This document shows positions 52,267 through 61,855 of a stretch of 64,000 nucleotides of DNA, in pieces. The position numbers were made by a program, and so were the translations under genes. The notes below the pieces were generated by a model that made no database searches, had not been told where the DNA came from, and saw nothing but the letters and a program-made list of their open reading frames with translations. The stretch covers positions 124,001-188,000 of the forward strand of contig NZ_BJYD01000004.1 of assembly GCF_007991335.1 (NCBI RefSeq), in the 5' to 3' direction. Every line of letters starts with the position of its first letter. The first letter of the stretch is position 1. The DNA comes from Halobacillus faecis. GTDB lineage: Bacteria > Bacillota > Bacilli > Bacillales > Halobacillaceae.

Positions 52267-52376
52267 TGAAGGATGGATGGGCGTGGCTCTTCAGGAAACG
52301 GTTACGAAGAATTGTTTACAGTCATGCTGAAGATATGAGAACCTATATAAGGTTTTAAGAATGGAGGTTCTCTTAC

Positions 52377-52805
52377 TTGAAGGCTAAACATGCGATCTAT
52401 ATAATCATTACCCTATTGATCATTAGTGCGACACTGTTCTCTTCTTACTCTTTTTACAAAAGTAAAGCGAAGCAAGATGTCATCTACAACTTAAGAGTTT
52501 ATCGCGACTCTGTGGATGAAGTTCAGAGTCGTGTTCACAATTTAGGAGAGGGTGAACTCAGTCCTAAAGAAAAAGAAGCTGTTTCTTTAGCGAGTTCCTT
52601 GTTAACCAAACAGTCCTTTATGATTAGTACTCAACTATTCAAAGATCATAAGGAATACCACCCACGTTTCCGTGATCTTTATATCGAGTTCAATGAGCAG
52701 TTAGAATCAGCCATCTCAAATGGGGATGCTGAAGAGGTTCATATACAGCTCCTGGACTATAAAAGTAAGATGAACAGTTTTCGTGAGGAAATCGAATCTT
52801 CATGA
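52377..52805 (+). CDS. Membrane-anchored helical protein
   Basis: 142 residues from TTG 52377, after GGAGG. One TM helix (AIYIIITLLIISATLFSSYSF) then a charged helical extracytoplasmic domain of about 115 residues. Resembles the outer half of a four-helix sensor but lacks signalling domains. Unknown function. Confidence 0.65.
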   Translation: MKAKHAIYIIITLLIISATLFSSYSFYKSKAKQDVIYNLRVYRDSVDEVQSRVHNLGEGELSPKEKEAVSLASSLLTKQSFMISTQLFKDHKEYHPRFRDLYIEFNEQLESAISNGDAEEVHIQLLDYKSKMNSFREEIESS

Positions 52806-52861
52806 AGTCAGCACCCAAGTGGCTGGCTTTTTCATTTGTTTGAGGAGATTAGGAGGAGATA

Positions 52862-52903
52862 GAAAACAAACGTGCGTAGGTGATCTACGCACGTTTGTTC
52901 TTT
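52862..52903. terminator. Bidirectional terminator between the 52377 gene and the acyl-CoA dehydrogenase operon
   Basis: AACAAACGTGCGTAG (52865-52879) pairs perfectly with CTACGCACGTTTGTT (52885-52899). Confidence 0.92.
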
Positions 52904-52919
52904 CAGAAGTCTTCTATGT

Positions 52920-54107
52920 TTATCCTTCCCAAGCCGGAAGCATCTGACTGAGCGGTTTGTCTTTCCGGTAACCAAGTACATATTCCGCCTGCATAATCGT
53001 GTGGATCTCCCTCGTCCCTTCATAGATCACAGGCGCTTTGGAATTCCGTAAATACCTCTCCACAGGATATTCATTGGAATACCCATAGGCCCCGTGAATC
53101 TGCACGGCATCGTCTGCCGCCTGGTTGGCAAAATCACATGCCTGCCATTTCGCGAGCGAGGTTTCTCTTGTATTCCTCATCCCTTTGTTTTTCAACGCAC
53201 CAGCCCGGTAGACGAGGAGGCGGCTCATCTGTAAGCCTGCTTCCATTTTTGCAATCATCTGCTGGACGAGCTGGTGCTTTCCGATCTCTTTTCCAAATGT
53301 CTCTCTCTCATGACAATAGTCCACGCTCGCTTCAAGACAAGCCATAATCTGTCCGCATGCGCCTGCAGCTACGGTGAACCGTCCGCTATCCAGGGCAGAC
53401 ATCGCGATTTTGAAGCCATCCCCTTCGTTGCCGAGCAGGTTTTCCTTCGGTACCTTCATCCCGTCAAAAAACAATTCTCCCGTATTGCCCGCGCGAATCC
53501 CAAGCTTTCCTTTGGTCGCTTTAGAGGAAAAGCCTTCATAGGTTCTCTCTACAATAAAACAGGAGATGCCGTGATGTTTCTTGCTCTTATCTGTATAAGC
53601 AAACACTAAAAAGTGATCAGCCACATCACAGAGGGAGATCCATGTTTTCTGGCCGTTCAGTACATAATGGTCTCCGTCGAGAGTCGCGGTCGTCTGCAAT
53701 GCGGCCACATCAGAGCCCGCCGCAGGTTCCGTTAACCCGAAAGCTCCAATTTTTTCGCCTTTCGCTTGCGGAACTAAGTATTTCTGCTTCTGTGACTCTG
53801 TCGCCCACTGTAGGAGTGTCATGCTGTTCAGGCCGGTGTGGACGCTGACAGCTGTACGGAAGGCCGTGTCTCCGCGTTCGAGTTCTTCACAGACAATCGC
53901 GAGCGAATTGTAATCCATCCCGCTTCCACCATAAGTTTCAGGAATGCATACCCCCATCAGTCCGAGCTCTGCAAGCTTCTTCAACGTCTGCTGATCAAAA
54001 TGTCCTTTCGCATCCCATTCCCCGATATAGGGCATGATTTCATGGTCGACGAAACTCCGGACCGCTTTTCTTAACATCACTTGCTCATCACTAAAATCGA
54101 AGTTCAT
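52920..54107 (-). CDS. Acyl-CoA dehydrogenase, probably glutaryl-CoA dehydrogenase
   Basis: 395 residues, FAD flavoenzyme. Standard motifs: FGLTEPAAGSD, GQKTWIS, QIHGAYGYSNEYPVERYLR and the catalytic Glu363 in IYEGTREIH. It also has Arg84 and Ser88 in FRTAVSVH, aligned with Arg94/Ser98 of human glutaryl-CoA dehydrogenase, which hold the terminal carboxylate, and Tyr362 next to the base. This favours glutaryl-CoA to crotonyl-CoA. ATG 54107 has AAGGAG upstream; GTG 54116 abuts it. Downstream partner of the CoA-transferase, 12 bases apart. Confidence 0.85.
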   Translation of the reverse strand: MNFDFSDEQVMLRKAVRSFVDHEIMPYIGEWDAKGHFDQQTLKKLAELGLMGVCIPETYGGSGMDYNSLAIVCEELERGDTAFRTAVSVHTGLNSMTLLQWATESQKQKYLVPQAKGEKIGAFGLTEPAAGSDVAALQTTATLDGDHYVLNGQKTWISLCDVADHFLVFAYTDKSKKHHGISCFIVERTYEGFSSKATKGKLGIRAGNTGELFFDGMKVPKENLLGNEGDGFKIAMSALDSGRFTVAAGACGQIMACLEASVDYCHERETFGKEIGKHQLVQQMIAKMEAGLQMSRLLVYRAGALKNKGMRNTRETSLAKWQACDFANQAADDAVQIHGAYGYSNEYPVERYLRNSKAPVIYEGTREIHTIMQAEYVLGYRKDKPLSQMLPAWEG

Positions 54108-54119
54108 TTCGTTCACTCC

Positions 54120-55307
54120 TTACACCTTGTGATCCTTCTTCCATTGATGGATCGTATTTTTGTCATACCCGAGTCTTGTAAGAATTTCTTCTGTATGTTC
54201 ACCCGCTTCCGGTGGATGCTGCTTGTAATCCACCGGCGTTCGGGATAGCTTCAGTGGACTGCCGATCATTTCTACATCACCTGCTTTTGGATGCTCGCAG
54301 GTGAGGAACATCTCACGGGCTTTCAGCTGTTCATCTTTACAAACCTCTTCGAGCGATTGAATCGGGCCGAAGGGGATGTGTTTTTCCTGGCACCGACTTT
54401 TCCAAAAAGCCGTATCTTCCTTTAAAAACCGTTCCTGTAAAATCCTCGAGAGCTCCTCTCTATTTTCCACCCTGCCTGCATTCCGAGAAAAGCGAGCGTC
54501 CGCAGCAAGCCAAGGTTGTCCGAGGATTGCGCATAATTGAGCGAATTGACGGTCATTTCCGACAGCGATGACCATTTCACCGTCACGGGATCGGAACGTC
54601 TGGTACGGCACGATGTTAGCGTGATGATTTCCGAGCCGATCCGGTACTTTTCCGGTCATTAAAAAGTTGCTCCCGATGTTGATGAGGGAACTGACGGCAG
54701 AATCATATAAGGATAGATCGATTTTCTGACCTTCTCCGGATCGTTCACGCTCTAACAGTGCCGTTTGGATTCCGATGCAGGCATACAGGCCTGTGAGAAT
54801 GTCGGTAATCGCCACACCCAGCTTCTGCGGACCCGAATGGTCGTCCCCCGTAATGCTCATCAAACCGCTCATTGCCTGGATGATGAAGTCATAGCCGGGA
54901 AGGTGCTTGTAAGGGCCTGTCTCTCCAAAACCTGTAATCGAGCAGAACACGATTTGTGGGTTGAGCTCTTTTAAATGGTCATACCCGATTCCGAGACGGT
55001 CCATTGTTCCCGTCTTGAAGTTGTTGATGATGACATCACTTTCTTTGACGAGTCTCTCCAACACTTCTTTTCCATCAGTAGACTTCAGATCGAGCGTCAA
55101 ACTTTTTTTATTCCGGTTGGCACAAAGATAATAGGCACTCACCCCTTCTTTAAAGGGAGGTCCCCACGTACGGGTTTCGTCACTACCTCCGGGAGCTTCC
55201 ACTTTAATGACCTCAGCTCCAAGATCTCCAAGGATCATTGAACAATAAGGGCCGGCGAGAACCCGGGTCAAATCGAGGACGCGGATGCCTTCCAATGCGG
55301 CGGTCAC
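54120..55307 (-). CDS. Class III (CaiB/BaiF) CoA-transferase, possible glutarate CoA-transferase
   Basis: 395 residues. N-terminal GIRVLDLTRVLAGPYCSMIL, GDLGAEVIKVEAPGGSDETR and catalytic Asp169 in AITDILTGLYA, the position known from formyl-CoA transferase. The human homologue SUGCT moves CoA from succinyl-CoA to glutarate. Beside a glutaryl-CoA dehydrogenase-like gene, glutarate activation is the simplest reading. GTG start; a terminator-like hairpin lies in its leader. Divergent from the aminotransferase operon. Confidence 0.85.
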   Translation of the reverse strand: MTAALEGIRVLDLTRVLAGPYCSMILGDLGAEVIKVEAPGGSDETRTWGPPFKEGVSAYYLCANRNKKSLTLDLKSTDGKEVLERLVKESDVIINNFKTGTMDRLGIGYDHLKELNPQIVFCSITGFGETGPYKHLPGYDFIIQAMSGLMSITGDDHSGPQKLGVAITDILTGLYACIGIQTALLERERSGEGQKIDLSLYDSAVSSLINIGSNFLMTGKVPDRLGNHHANIVPYQTFRSRDGEMVIAVGNDRQFAQLCAILGQPWLAADARFSRNAGRVENREELSRILQERFLKEDTAFWKSRCQEKHIPFGPIQSLEEVCKDEQLKAREMFLTCEHPKAGDVEMIGSPLKLSRTPVDYKQHPPEAGEHTEEILTRLGYDKNTIHQWKKDHKV

Positions 55308-55330
55308 CTTGCATCACACCCTTTCACATT

Positions 55331-55376
55331 AGAAAAAGCCAGAAGAACCCATACGACGTATGAATCCAACTGGCTT
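55331..55376 (-). promoter_or_regulatory. Terminator-like hairpin in leader of the CoA-transferase operon
   Basis: AAGCCAG (55336-55342) pairs with CTGGCTT (55370-55376), with an inner CATACG/CGTATG stem; on the minus strand TTTTTCT follows. It lies 24 bases before the GTG start with no minus-strand gene upstream, so attenuation is possible. Confidence 0.5.
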
Positions 55377-55542
55377 GGGAAACACGGATCAATTCAGATA
55401 GGGGAGTTGTCCTTGACGGGCTATATCACACTATATGCAGCGATTTGGAAAAGATGACCTGGAAACTTTGTTTCATAGAATGAGGGATGGATTAATAGGA
55501 TAGAGCGATGGGACAACCAGAATGTTTGAAGGGGGTCTTTCT

Positions 55543-56712
55543 ATGATCCAAAGCTCGAAGCAGGTGCGAAGCCTGCCACCTTACCTTTTCTCCATCTTTC
55601 ATAAAAAGAAAGTCGCGTTGACCGCTCAAGGGGTTGATGTCATCGACCTCGGCATCGGGGCCCCGGATTTACCGACCCCACCATTCATCATCGACCGTTT
55701 AGCAGAAGAAATACGTAAACCGAAGAATCATAAATATTCCCCGTATGGCGGCTGCCGGGAGTTCAGGGAAGCCGTTGCGGATTTCTATAGATCTCATTAT
55801 GACGTGGAATTGGATCCGGAAACGGAAGTACTGACACTGATTGGATCGAAAGAGGGCATCGCTCATCTGATCAGCGCTGTCCTCGACCCGGGAGACGGAG
55901 TTCTAGCTCCGGATCCGGGCTATCCGGTTTATCAATCGGCGATCCATCTTGCCCATGGAAGCACGATTCGGTTTCCGCTTGATGAAGAAAACAGCTATGC
56001 ACCGCTGTTCAATCAAATCTCGCCAAGGGATATTTCCAGATCGAAGATGATGCTGCTGAACTATCCGAATAACCCGACAGGTGGAACCGTCGAATTGGAT
56101 ACCTTTGAGGAAGCGGTCCGTTTTGCCAAAGAACATAAACTCTCCCTCATTCATGATGCTGCCTATGATCTCGTAACGTTCGGAGACTATAAAGCTCCCA
56201 GCCTCTTGCAGGTGCCGGGAGCGAAAGAAGCAGCCGTCGAATTCGGATCGCTTTCAAAAACGTTCAACATGTCCGGCTGGCGGCTTGGTTATGTCGTCGG
56301 CAATAAGGAACTGATCCGCTCTCTCAGTGTGTACAAAAGCAATATGGATACGAGTCAGTTTTTACCGATCCAACTGGCGGGGGTGACAGCCTTACGCAGT
56401 GATTTTTCTTCGGTCCGAGCGAACAACCGGACGTACGAGCAGCGGCTCGATCTGATGATGAATGCTTTCAGCGGAATGAATATACAGGCAGAAAAACCGA
56501 AGGGGACCTTTTTTCTATGGGCGCGTGTGCCTGACGGATATACGTCGCAAGGCTTCTCTGAAAAAATGCTCGACGAAGCGGGGATCATCCTTACGCCTGG
56601 AACAGCGTTCGGTCAAAAAGGGGAGGGCTATTTCCGGATGAGCCTGTCTGTTCCGATTGAGCGTCTGCATGAGGCTTCGATTCGAATGAAAAAAGCGATG
56701 AAAGGAGGGTGA
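55543..56712 (+). CDS. Class I/II PLP aminotransferase, candidate 2-aminoadipate transaminase
   Basis: 389 residues, fold type I. Motifs: IDLGIGAPDLPTPPFI, YSPYGGCREFREAVA, LNYPNNPTGGTV, the PLP lysine Lys239 in FGSLSKTFNMSGWRLGY and the C-terminal YFRMSLSVP. Overall similar to LL-diaminopimelate and MalY/AspC-like aminotransferases. As first gene of an operon with a decarboxylase, an aldehyde dehydrogenase and a lysine-dehydrogenase-like enzyme it would convert 2-aminoadipate to 2-oxoadipate. ATG 55543 follows AAGGGGG. Confidence 0.88.
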   Translation: MIQSSKQVRSLPPYLFSIFHKKKVALTAQGVDVIDLGIGAPDLPTPPFIIDRLAEEIRKPKNHKYSPYGGCREFREAVADFYRSHYDVELDPETEVLTLIGSKEGIAHLISAVLDPGDGVLAPDPGYPVYQSAIHLAHGSTIRFPLDEENSYAPLFNQISPRDISRSKMMLLNYPNNPTGGTVELDTFEEAVRFAKEHKLSLIHDAAYDLVTFGDYKAPSLLQVPGAKEAAVEFGSLSKTFNMSGWRLGYVVGNKELIRSLSVYKSNMDTSQFLPIQLAGVTALRSDFSSVRANNRTYEQRLDLMMNAFSGMNIQAEKPKGTFFLWARVPDGYTSQGFSEKMLDEAGIILTPGTAFGQKGEGYFRMSLSVPIERLHEASIRMKKAMKGG

Positions 56713-56717
56713 CGTCT

Positions 56718-58376
56718 ATGGACGATCGCCAGATGACGAGCGCGGAAGCCATCGTCTCCTGTCTAAAGAGGCAAGGCATTTCTAAAGTGTTTTGCGTACC
56801 TGGGGAGAGTTATCTTCCCGTGATGGATGCGATTTTGAAAGAACCTGACATGAATCTCATCTCGGCCAGGCACGAAGGCGGGGCCGCTTTCATGGCGGAA
56901 GGGTACGCAAAAGCGAGTGGAACTCCAGGTGTTGTGATGGCGACAAGAGGCGTTGGTGCAAGCAACCTTGCCATTGGTGTTCATACCGCCTACCAGGACT
57001 CTACACCAATGGTCGTCCTCCTAGGGCAGGTGCACACCAACTTCAGTGGACGCGAAGGCTTTCAGGAAGTCGACCTTGAAGCCTTCTTCCGGCCCATCGC
57101 TAAATGGGTGGCTGAAATCCGCGAACCGCCCCGGACGCCGGAACTCATCCAACGGGCGCTACGGATCGCCATGTCGGGAAGGCCTGGACCTGTCGTCCTT
57201 TCTTTACCTGAAGATGTTTTAAAAAAAGAAGCGCTCATGTCGTTCGGATCTGTGGTAAAAAGGCCGGCACCAAAGCCTTCGGATCGAGAGGTCATTGAGG
57301 TGGTCGACCGCCTCCGTCTAGCGGAACGGCCGCTGATTTTAGCGGGTGGGGGAGTGAAGCTTGCGGGTGCAGAACTGGCTTTGAAACGGCTCGCTTATAA
57401 ATGGGGAGCGCCGATTGTGAGTGCATTCCGACGTCATGATGTTTTTCCGAACGACGACATCCACTATTGTGGCCATCTGGGACTCGGCACCCATTCGAAT
57501 ATTCTAGAAACGATCTCTCAGGCGGATACGGTGCTCGCTGTCGGGACAAGACTCTCGGAAGTGACGACGCAGGACTATTCGCTTTTAAAAGGGCAGACCT
57601 TGATCCACTGTGACATTGATGACCGAGTCCTTGGCAACGTCTACCCTCCTGATATAGGCATTGTAGCTGATGCGGGCGAAATGCTTGAGGCTTTAGCTGA
57701 TGCAGCCTACGGAAGGGATTTAATTTCGTGGACAAGCGCGCGGCGGAAAGCATATGAAGCGACGCTCGTTACCGATGGTCGCAAAAACTTGAACGGGGAA
57801 GTGGTTTCTCTTCTTCAAGAGAACCTGCCGGAAGACAGCATCCTCACGAACGATGCGGGGAACTTCGCCGGCTGGCTGCACACGTATTTTCAATTTAAGA
57901 AACATCGATATATAGGACCCACGTCGGGCGCCATGGGGTACGGCATGCCGGCAGCCCTGGGGGCGAAACTTGCGAAACCTGGAAAGAAGGTCATTTCTCT
58001 TTCGGGCGATGGTGGCTTCATGATGACGATTCAGGAGCTTGAGACGGCGGTCCGGTATGACATTCCGGTCATCAGCATCGTTTTCAATAATCGGATGTAC
58101 GGAACGATCCGCATGCATCAGGAAATCCATTTTCCCGGCGAAGTCATCGGTACGGATTTAGGGGAGGTCGCTTTTTCAAAAGTGGCGGAAAATGTAGGCG
58201 CTGCCGGTTTTCTTGTGAAAACGGCGGAAGAGTTCAGACAAGCCCTGGATCAGGCGCTGGTCCTGGAAAAGCCTGTGGTGATTGAAGTGGAAACCGATCC
58301 TGAACAAATATCCTTATCAAAAACGATCAGCCAATTAAGAAAAAAGGGGGAGAATCAAAGTGACATTGATTCATGA
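56718..58376 (+). CDS. ThDP-dependent enzyme, acetolactate synthase-like; candidate 2-oxoadipate decarboxylase
   Basis: 552 residues. Activating Glu53 in SARHEGGAAFMAEGYAK, the central Rossmann domain, and the ThDP motif GDGGFMMTIQELETAV ending in NN. The usual acetolactate synthase small subunit gene is absent and housekeeping ilvB neighbours are missing, so a catabolic 2-oxoacid decarboxylase or lyase is more likely. In context it would turn 2-oxoadipate into glutarate semialdehyde. ATG 56718 after AAAGGAGGG; overlaps the aldehyde dehydrogenase by 17 bases. Confidence 0.82.
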   Translation: MDDRQMTSAEAIVSCLKRQGISKVFCVPGESYLPVMDAILKEPDMNLISARHEGGAAFMAEGYAKASGTPGVVMATRGVGASNLAIGVHTAYQDSTPMVVLLGQVHTNFSGREGFQEVDLEAFFRPIAKWVAEIREPPRTPELIQRALRIAMSGRPGPVVLSLPEDVLKKEALMSFGSVVKRPAPKPSDREVIEVVDRLRLAERPLILAGGGVKLAGAELALKRLAYKWGAPIVSAFRRHDVFPNDDIHYCGHLGLGTHSNILETISQADTVLAVGTRLSEVTTQDYSLLKGQTLIHCDIDDRVLGNVYPPDIGIVADAGEMLEALADAAYGRDLISWTSARRKAYEATLVTDGRKNLNGEVVSLLQENLPEDSILTNDAGNFAGWLHTYFQFKKHRYIGPTSGAMGYGMPAALGAKLAKPGKKVISLSGDGGFMMTIQELETAVRYDIPVISIVFNNRMYGTIRMHQEIHFPGEVIGTDLGEVAFSKVAENVGAAGFLVKTAEEFRQALDQALVLEKPVVIEVETDPEQISLSKTISQLRKKGENQSDIDS

Positions 58377-59856
58377 GGAGCAGTTAAAGAATTTTATAGA
58401 TGGAAAATGGGTGGAGCCGTCTTCCAGCAAGGCGACAGCCGTCATCAATCCGGCGACATCGGAAACGCTGGTGAACGTCCCGTTATCGGCAGCTTCTGAT
58501 GTAGAAAAGGCGACAAGTGCTGCAAAAAAAGCACAGAAAAGCTGGGCCCTCGTACCGGCCCCGCAGAGAGCCGAAGTATTGTACCGCGTCGGTTTGATCA
58601 TGAAAGAAAGAAAAGAGCGGCTCTCCCAGCTGTTGACGATGGAAAACGGAAAAGTCATTGAAGAAGCACGGGGAGAAGTTCAGGAAGGGATCGACATGGC
58701 TTTCTACATGGCCGGGGAAGGACGCCGATTGTTCGGGCAGACGACACCTTCAGAGTTGAAGGATAAATTCGCAATGAGCGTTCGGGCCCCTGTCGGCGTT
58801 GTAGGCATCATCACGCCATGGAACTTTCCAATCGCCATTGCGACATGGAAGTCCTTCCCGGCGATCGTTGCCGGAAACGCGGTCGTTTGGAAGCCTGCGA
58901 CCGAAACCCCGATCATGGCCTATGAACTGGCGAAAATTTTTGAAGAAGCCGGGTTGCCAAAAGGCGTCATCAACGTTGTGTTCGGATCCGGTTCCACGGT
59001 AGGCGAAGCGATGATCGAGCAGGACGACATCCGGGTCATTTCTTTTACAGGATCCAATGAAGTCGGTCGCGGCATCGCAGCGAAATGCGGCCAGCGGCTG
59101 AAGAAAGTTTCCCTTGAAATGGGCGGGAAGAACGGCGTCATCGTCATGGATGATGCCGACTTGTCCCTTGCCGTCGAAGGGATTCTGTGGAGTGCCTATG
59201 GGACAAGCGGTCAGCGCTGCACAGCCTGTAGCCGTGTGATGGTCCACGAAAAGGTCAAAGATGAACTGGAAGAACGCCTGCAGAGAGAGATCGCTAAACT
59301 TTCCATCGGAAATGGACTGGATGAATCGATCAAAGTCGGACCGATCATCAATCGTGCGGGTCTTGAAAAAGTGAAAAGCTATATCAGCGTCGGGAAGGAA
59401 GAGGGAGCGAAACTTTTGACCGGCGGCTATATCATGGAAAACGGTGACCACAAAAAAGGGAACTACTTCGCTCCGACGTTATTCACGGACGTGAAACCGG
59501 ATATGCGCATTGCCCAGGAAGAGATCTTCGGGCCCGTCGTTTCCTTGATTCCTGTGAAAAGTTTTGAAGAAGCGGTTGAAATCAACAACGGAGTGGAATT
59601 CGGCTTATCGAGCTCGATTTTCACACAAAATGTGAACCAAGTATTCGCCGCTCAGCGGGATTTAGATACAGGCATCGTTTATGTGAATGCAGGGACGACA
59701 GGGGCTGAAATCCACCTGCCATTCGGCGGGACGAAGGGGACCGGAAACGGCCACAGAGATTCTGGAGTGGCTGCCCTCGATGTGTTCACCGAATGGAAAG
59801 CGGTGTACGTCGATTTCAGTGGGAAATTACAACGTGCCCAAATCGATGTCGAGTAA
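58360..59856 (+). CDS. Aldehyde dehydrogenase, semialdehyde type
   Basis: 498 residues from GTG 58360 after GGGGGAG. Catalytic Cys287 ([12 protein letters not shown]), general base Glu253 (SLEMGGKN), cofactor motifs [13 protein letters not shown] and [11 protein letters not shown]. Similar to 2-oxoglutarate-semialdehyde and succinate-semialdehyde dehydrogenases. In the proposed route it could act twice, on aminoadipate semialdehyde and on glutarate semialdehyde. Confidence 0.9.
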   Translation: MTLIHEEQLKNFIDGKWVEPSSSKATAVINPATSETLVNVPLSAASDVEKATSAAKKAQKSWALVPAPQRAEVLYRVGLIMKERKERLSQLLTMENGKVIEEARGEVQEGIDMAFYMAGEGRRLFGQTTPSELKDKFAMSVRAPVGVVGIITPWNFPIAIATWKSFPAIVAGNAVVWKPATETPIMAYELAKIFEEAGLPKGVINVVFGSGSTVGEAMIEQDDIRVISFTGSNEVGRGIAAKCGQRLKKVSLEMGGKNGVIVMDDADLSLAVEGILWSAYGTSGQRCTACSRVMVHEKVKDELEERLQREIAKLSIGNGLDESIKVGPIINRAGLEKVKSYISVGKEEGAKLLTGGYIMENGDHKKGNYFAPTLFTDVKPDMRIAQEEIFGPVVSLIPVKSFEEAVEINNGVEFGLSSSIFTQNVNQVFAAQRDLDTGIVYVNAGTTGAEIHLPFGGTKGTGNGHRDSGVAALDVFTEWKAVYVDFSGKLQRAQIDVE

Positions 59857-59883
59857 TTTTATAGAGAAAAAGGAGTGCGGATT

Positions 59884-61029
59884 ATGAAAGTAGCTGTTCT
59901 AGGGTCTGGATTAATGGGAAAAGAAGCGGCGCGCGATCTCGTCCACAGTTCGGGAGTTGAGAAAGTCGGACTCGCCGATATCGACATCGACCGTGCGCAG
60001 CTAGTCTCTGATTCATTGAACTCTTCGAAAATACAAGGATTCAAAGTGGATGCCGGAAACCAGACCGAACTTGCTGAGTTCATCAAAGATTATGATGTCG
60101 TCATCAATGCCCTTTTCTACTCCTTCAATGAAATCGTCGCGAAAACAGCGATCCAAGTCGGGTGTCATTCCGTCGATTTGGGCGGTCACATTGGTCACAT
60201 TACCGATAAAGTGCTGGAGCTCGATGAACAGGCGAAAGCGGCAGGGGTGACGGTCATCCCGGATCTCGGTGTCGCACCTGGTATGATCAACATTTTATCA
60301 GGATACGGCGCAGGGAAGCTTGATAAACTAGAATCGATCCGACTGTTCGTAGGTGGCATTCCGGTAAGACCGGACCCGCCGCTTGAGTACAACCACGTGT
60401 TTTCCATGGAAGGGTTGCTAGATCATTACTCCGATCCATCGACGATTATCAGAGATGGAAAACTGCGGGAAGTCGAGTCGTTGACGGAAATTGAAAACAT
60501 CTATTTTGAACGCTTCGGTCCACTCGAAGCTTTCCATACATCTGGCGGGACGTCGACGCTCTTAAAATCGTACCCGCACATCGACAGTCTCGAGTACAAG
60601 ACGATCCGCTATCCCGGTCATGCAGAGAAAATGAAGCTGCTCGTCGACCTCAATCTGACCGGTGCTGATCAAGTCGTCAATATACGAGGAACGGAAATCA
60701 AGACGAGGGAAGTGCTGCTGAAGAGCATCGATCCCCTCCTTGAACTGAAGGATAAAGACGATGCTGTATTGCTCCGTGTCATTGTAGGCGGAGAGAAAGA
60801 CGGCGTGCGTAAAGCTTGTGAATACGAAATGGTCACTTATAAAGACAGGGCGACGAACGTCACAGCAATGGCCCGTGCAACAGCCAACACGATCTCGGTC
60901 GTCGCTCAATTGATCGGGGGAGGGACGATCACGAAACGCGGGGTATGCCCACCGGAAACGATCGTGCCCGGCGATGTGTATATTGATGAAATGATGAGGC
61001 GCGGAGTTGTGATCAGAGAACAGGCGTAG
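59884..61029 (+). CDS. Saccharopine dehydrogenase-family enzyme, candidate L-lysine 6-dehydrogenase
   Basis: 381 residues, near the length of Geobacillus lysine 6-dehydrogenase. Rossmann motif [31 protein letters not shown] and DLGGHIGHI, then [17 protein letters not shown] and the closing [19 protein letters not shown]. These are saccharopine/lysine dehydrogenase features; carboxynorspermidine synthases share part of them. It would oxidise L-lysine to aminoadipate semialdehyde (allysine). ATG 59884 follows AAGGAG. Last gene of the operon, before a terminator. Confidence 0.85.
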   Translation: MKVAVLGSGLMGKEAARDLVHSSGVEKVGLADIDIDRAQLVSDSLNSSKIQGFKVDAGNQTELAEFIKDYDVVINALFYSFNEIVAKTAIQVGCHSVDLGGHIGHITDKVLELDEQAKAAGVTVIPDLGVAPGMINILSGYGAGKLDKLESIRLFVGGIPVRPDPPLEYNHVFSMEGLLDHYSDPSTIIRDGKLREVESLTEIENIYFERFGPLEAFHTSGGTSTLLKSYPHIDSLEYKTIRYPGHAEKMKLLVDLNLTGADQVVNIRGTEIKTREVLLKSIDPLLELKDKDDAVLLRVIVGGEKDGVRKACEYEMVTYKDRATNVTAMARATANTISVVAQLIGGGTITKRGVCPPETIVPGDVYIDEMMRRGVVIREQA

Positions 61030-61036
61030 GTTAGAT

Positions 61037-61070
61037 AAAGACTGGACTTTTGTCCGGTCTTTTTGTTTTT
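61037..61070 (+). terminator. Terminator of the aminotransferase-lysDH operon
   Basis: AAAGACTGGAC (61037-61047), TTTTG loop, TCCGGTCTTT, then a T-rich tail. Confidence 0.88.
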
Positions 61071-61329
61071 TGTAACCAGGGACGAAGAAGTTTATTCCTG
61101 TACCTGGTACTAACAGACAAACTCCTTGTACCAGGTGTGATGCTCGATACTTCACATATCCATAGAAATTTTTACATGGAGTTTAGGAACGAAAGAATGA
61201 AAACGGTTATCCTAGGTGTAAGCTGGACGGTTTGTTAAAGCTTTGTGAATAAAGCAACAAACGACAGATAATGAGTTTAAAAAAACGTATGATTAGGTAT
61301 GTATAATGAAAAACGGGGAGTGCGTATAG

Positions 61330-61620
61330 TTGCAAATAAATGGGATTGATAACCTGAAGTTTCATAGTCAGTTGAGTTTAAAGCAAGTGGAGGATCGTGT
61401 CATCATAACGGCAGAGTTTCCGAAAGAATTACGGGTAGAACTAGGGATGAGAGAACCATTTTTATACGTTACCCTTTATGTCAGGGGCGGCGAACGCATT
61501 AAAATTATCGATGAAGACAATGCTACGTTACACATTCCATCCAAGAAGGATTTTGAACAGAAAACTTACAATAAAATCATCAAGTTTGCTAAAGAGCATG
61601 CGAAGCAATTTCGTTCTTAA
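61330..61620 (+). CDS. Hypothetical protein
   Basis: 96 residues from TTG 61330, after GGGGAG. Beta-rich N-terminal part (VEDRVIITAEFPKELRVELG) and a basic helical C-terminus; no membrane segment. No family recognised. Followed by a good terminator, which supports it as a real unit. Confidence 0.58.
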   Translation: MQINGIDNLKFHSQLSLKQVEDRVIITAEFPKELRVELGMREPFLYVTLYVRGGERIKIIDEDNATLHIPSKKDFEQKTYNKIIKFAKEHAKQFRS

Positions 61621-61656
61621 TGGGTTAAAGCGGTCCGCATGGCATGAACTTCCCAG

Positions 61657-61705
61657 ACCAGTAATGTTCCCTTCCAGATAGCAGGAACTGTTACTGGTTT
61701 TTTAT
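61657..61705 (+). terminator. Terminator of the 61330 gene
   Basis: ACCAGTAATGTTCC (61658-61671) pairs with GGAACTGTTACTGGT (61684-61698, one bulge), then six T. Confidence 0.88.
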
Positions 61706-61708
61706 ATT

Positions 61709-61766
61709 ATCTTGAAACTGAGTCTTACACTAAAGGGCAGGTTAGTTGAAGACTCAGTTTCGAGAT
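61709..61766. repeat. 18-bp inverted repeat at the edge of the AT-rich region
   Basis: ATCTTGAAACTGAGTCTT (61709-61726) and AAGACTCAGTTTCGAGAT (61749-61766) pair at 17 of 18 positions. The right arm contains GTTTCGAGA, the same 9-mer that bounds the repeat at 25444. Confidence 0.7.
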
Positions 61767-61855
61767 ATTGGACTAGGACCAATGCTATAACAAAGGATTT
61801 ATTCTCTCTTTTGTTGAATTATGGAAGAGTAGGGTTCCTACATAAAATTTGAGGT

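Noticed and set aside
56718-58376. Biosynthetic acetolactate synthase (ilvB)
   Set aside because: No small subunit, ilvC or leu genes nearby; the operon consists of catabolic-type enzymes.
4590-60200. Many long antisense frames, for example within BCCT, uvsE, acyl-CoA dehydrogenase and aldehyde dehydrogenase genes
   Set aside because: They lie opposite well-supported genes, lack ribosome sites and have no recognisable protein features.
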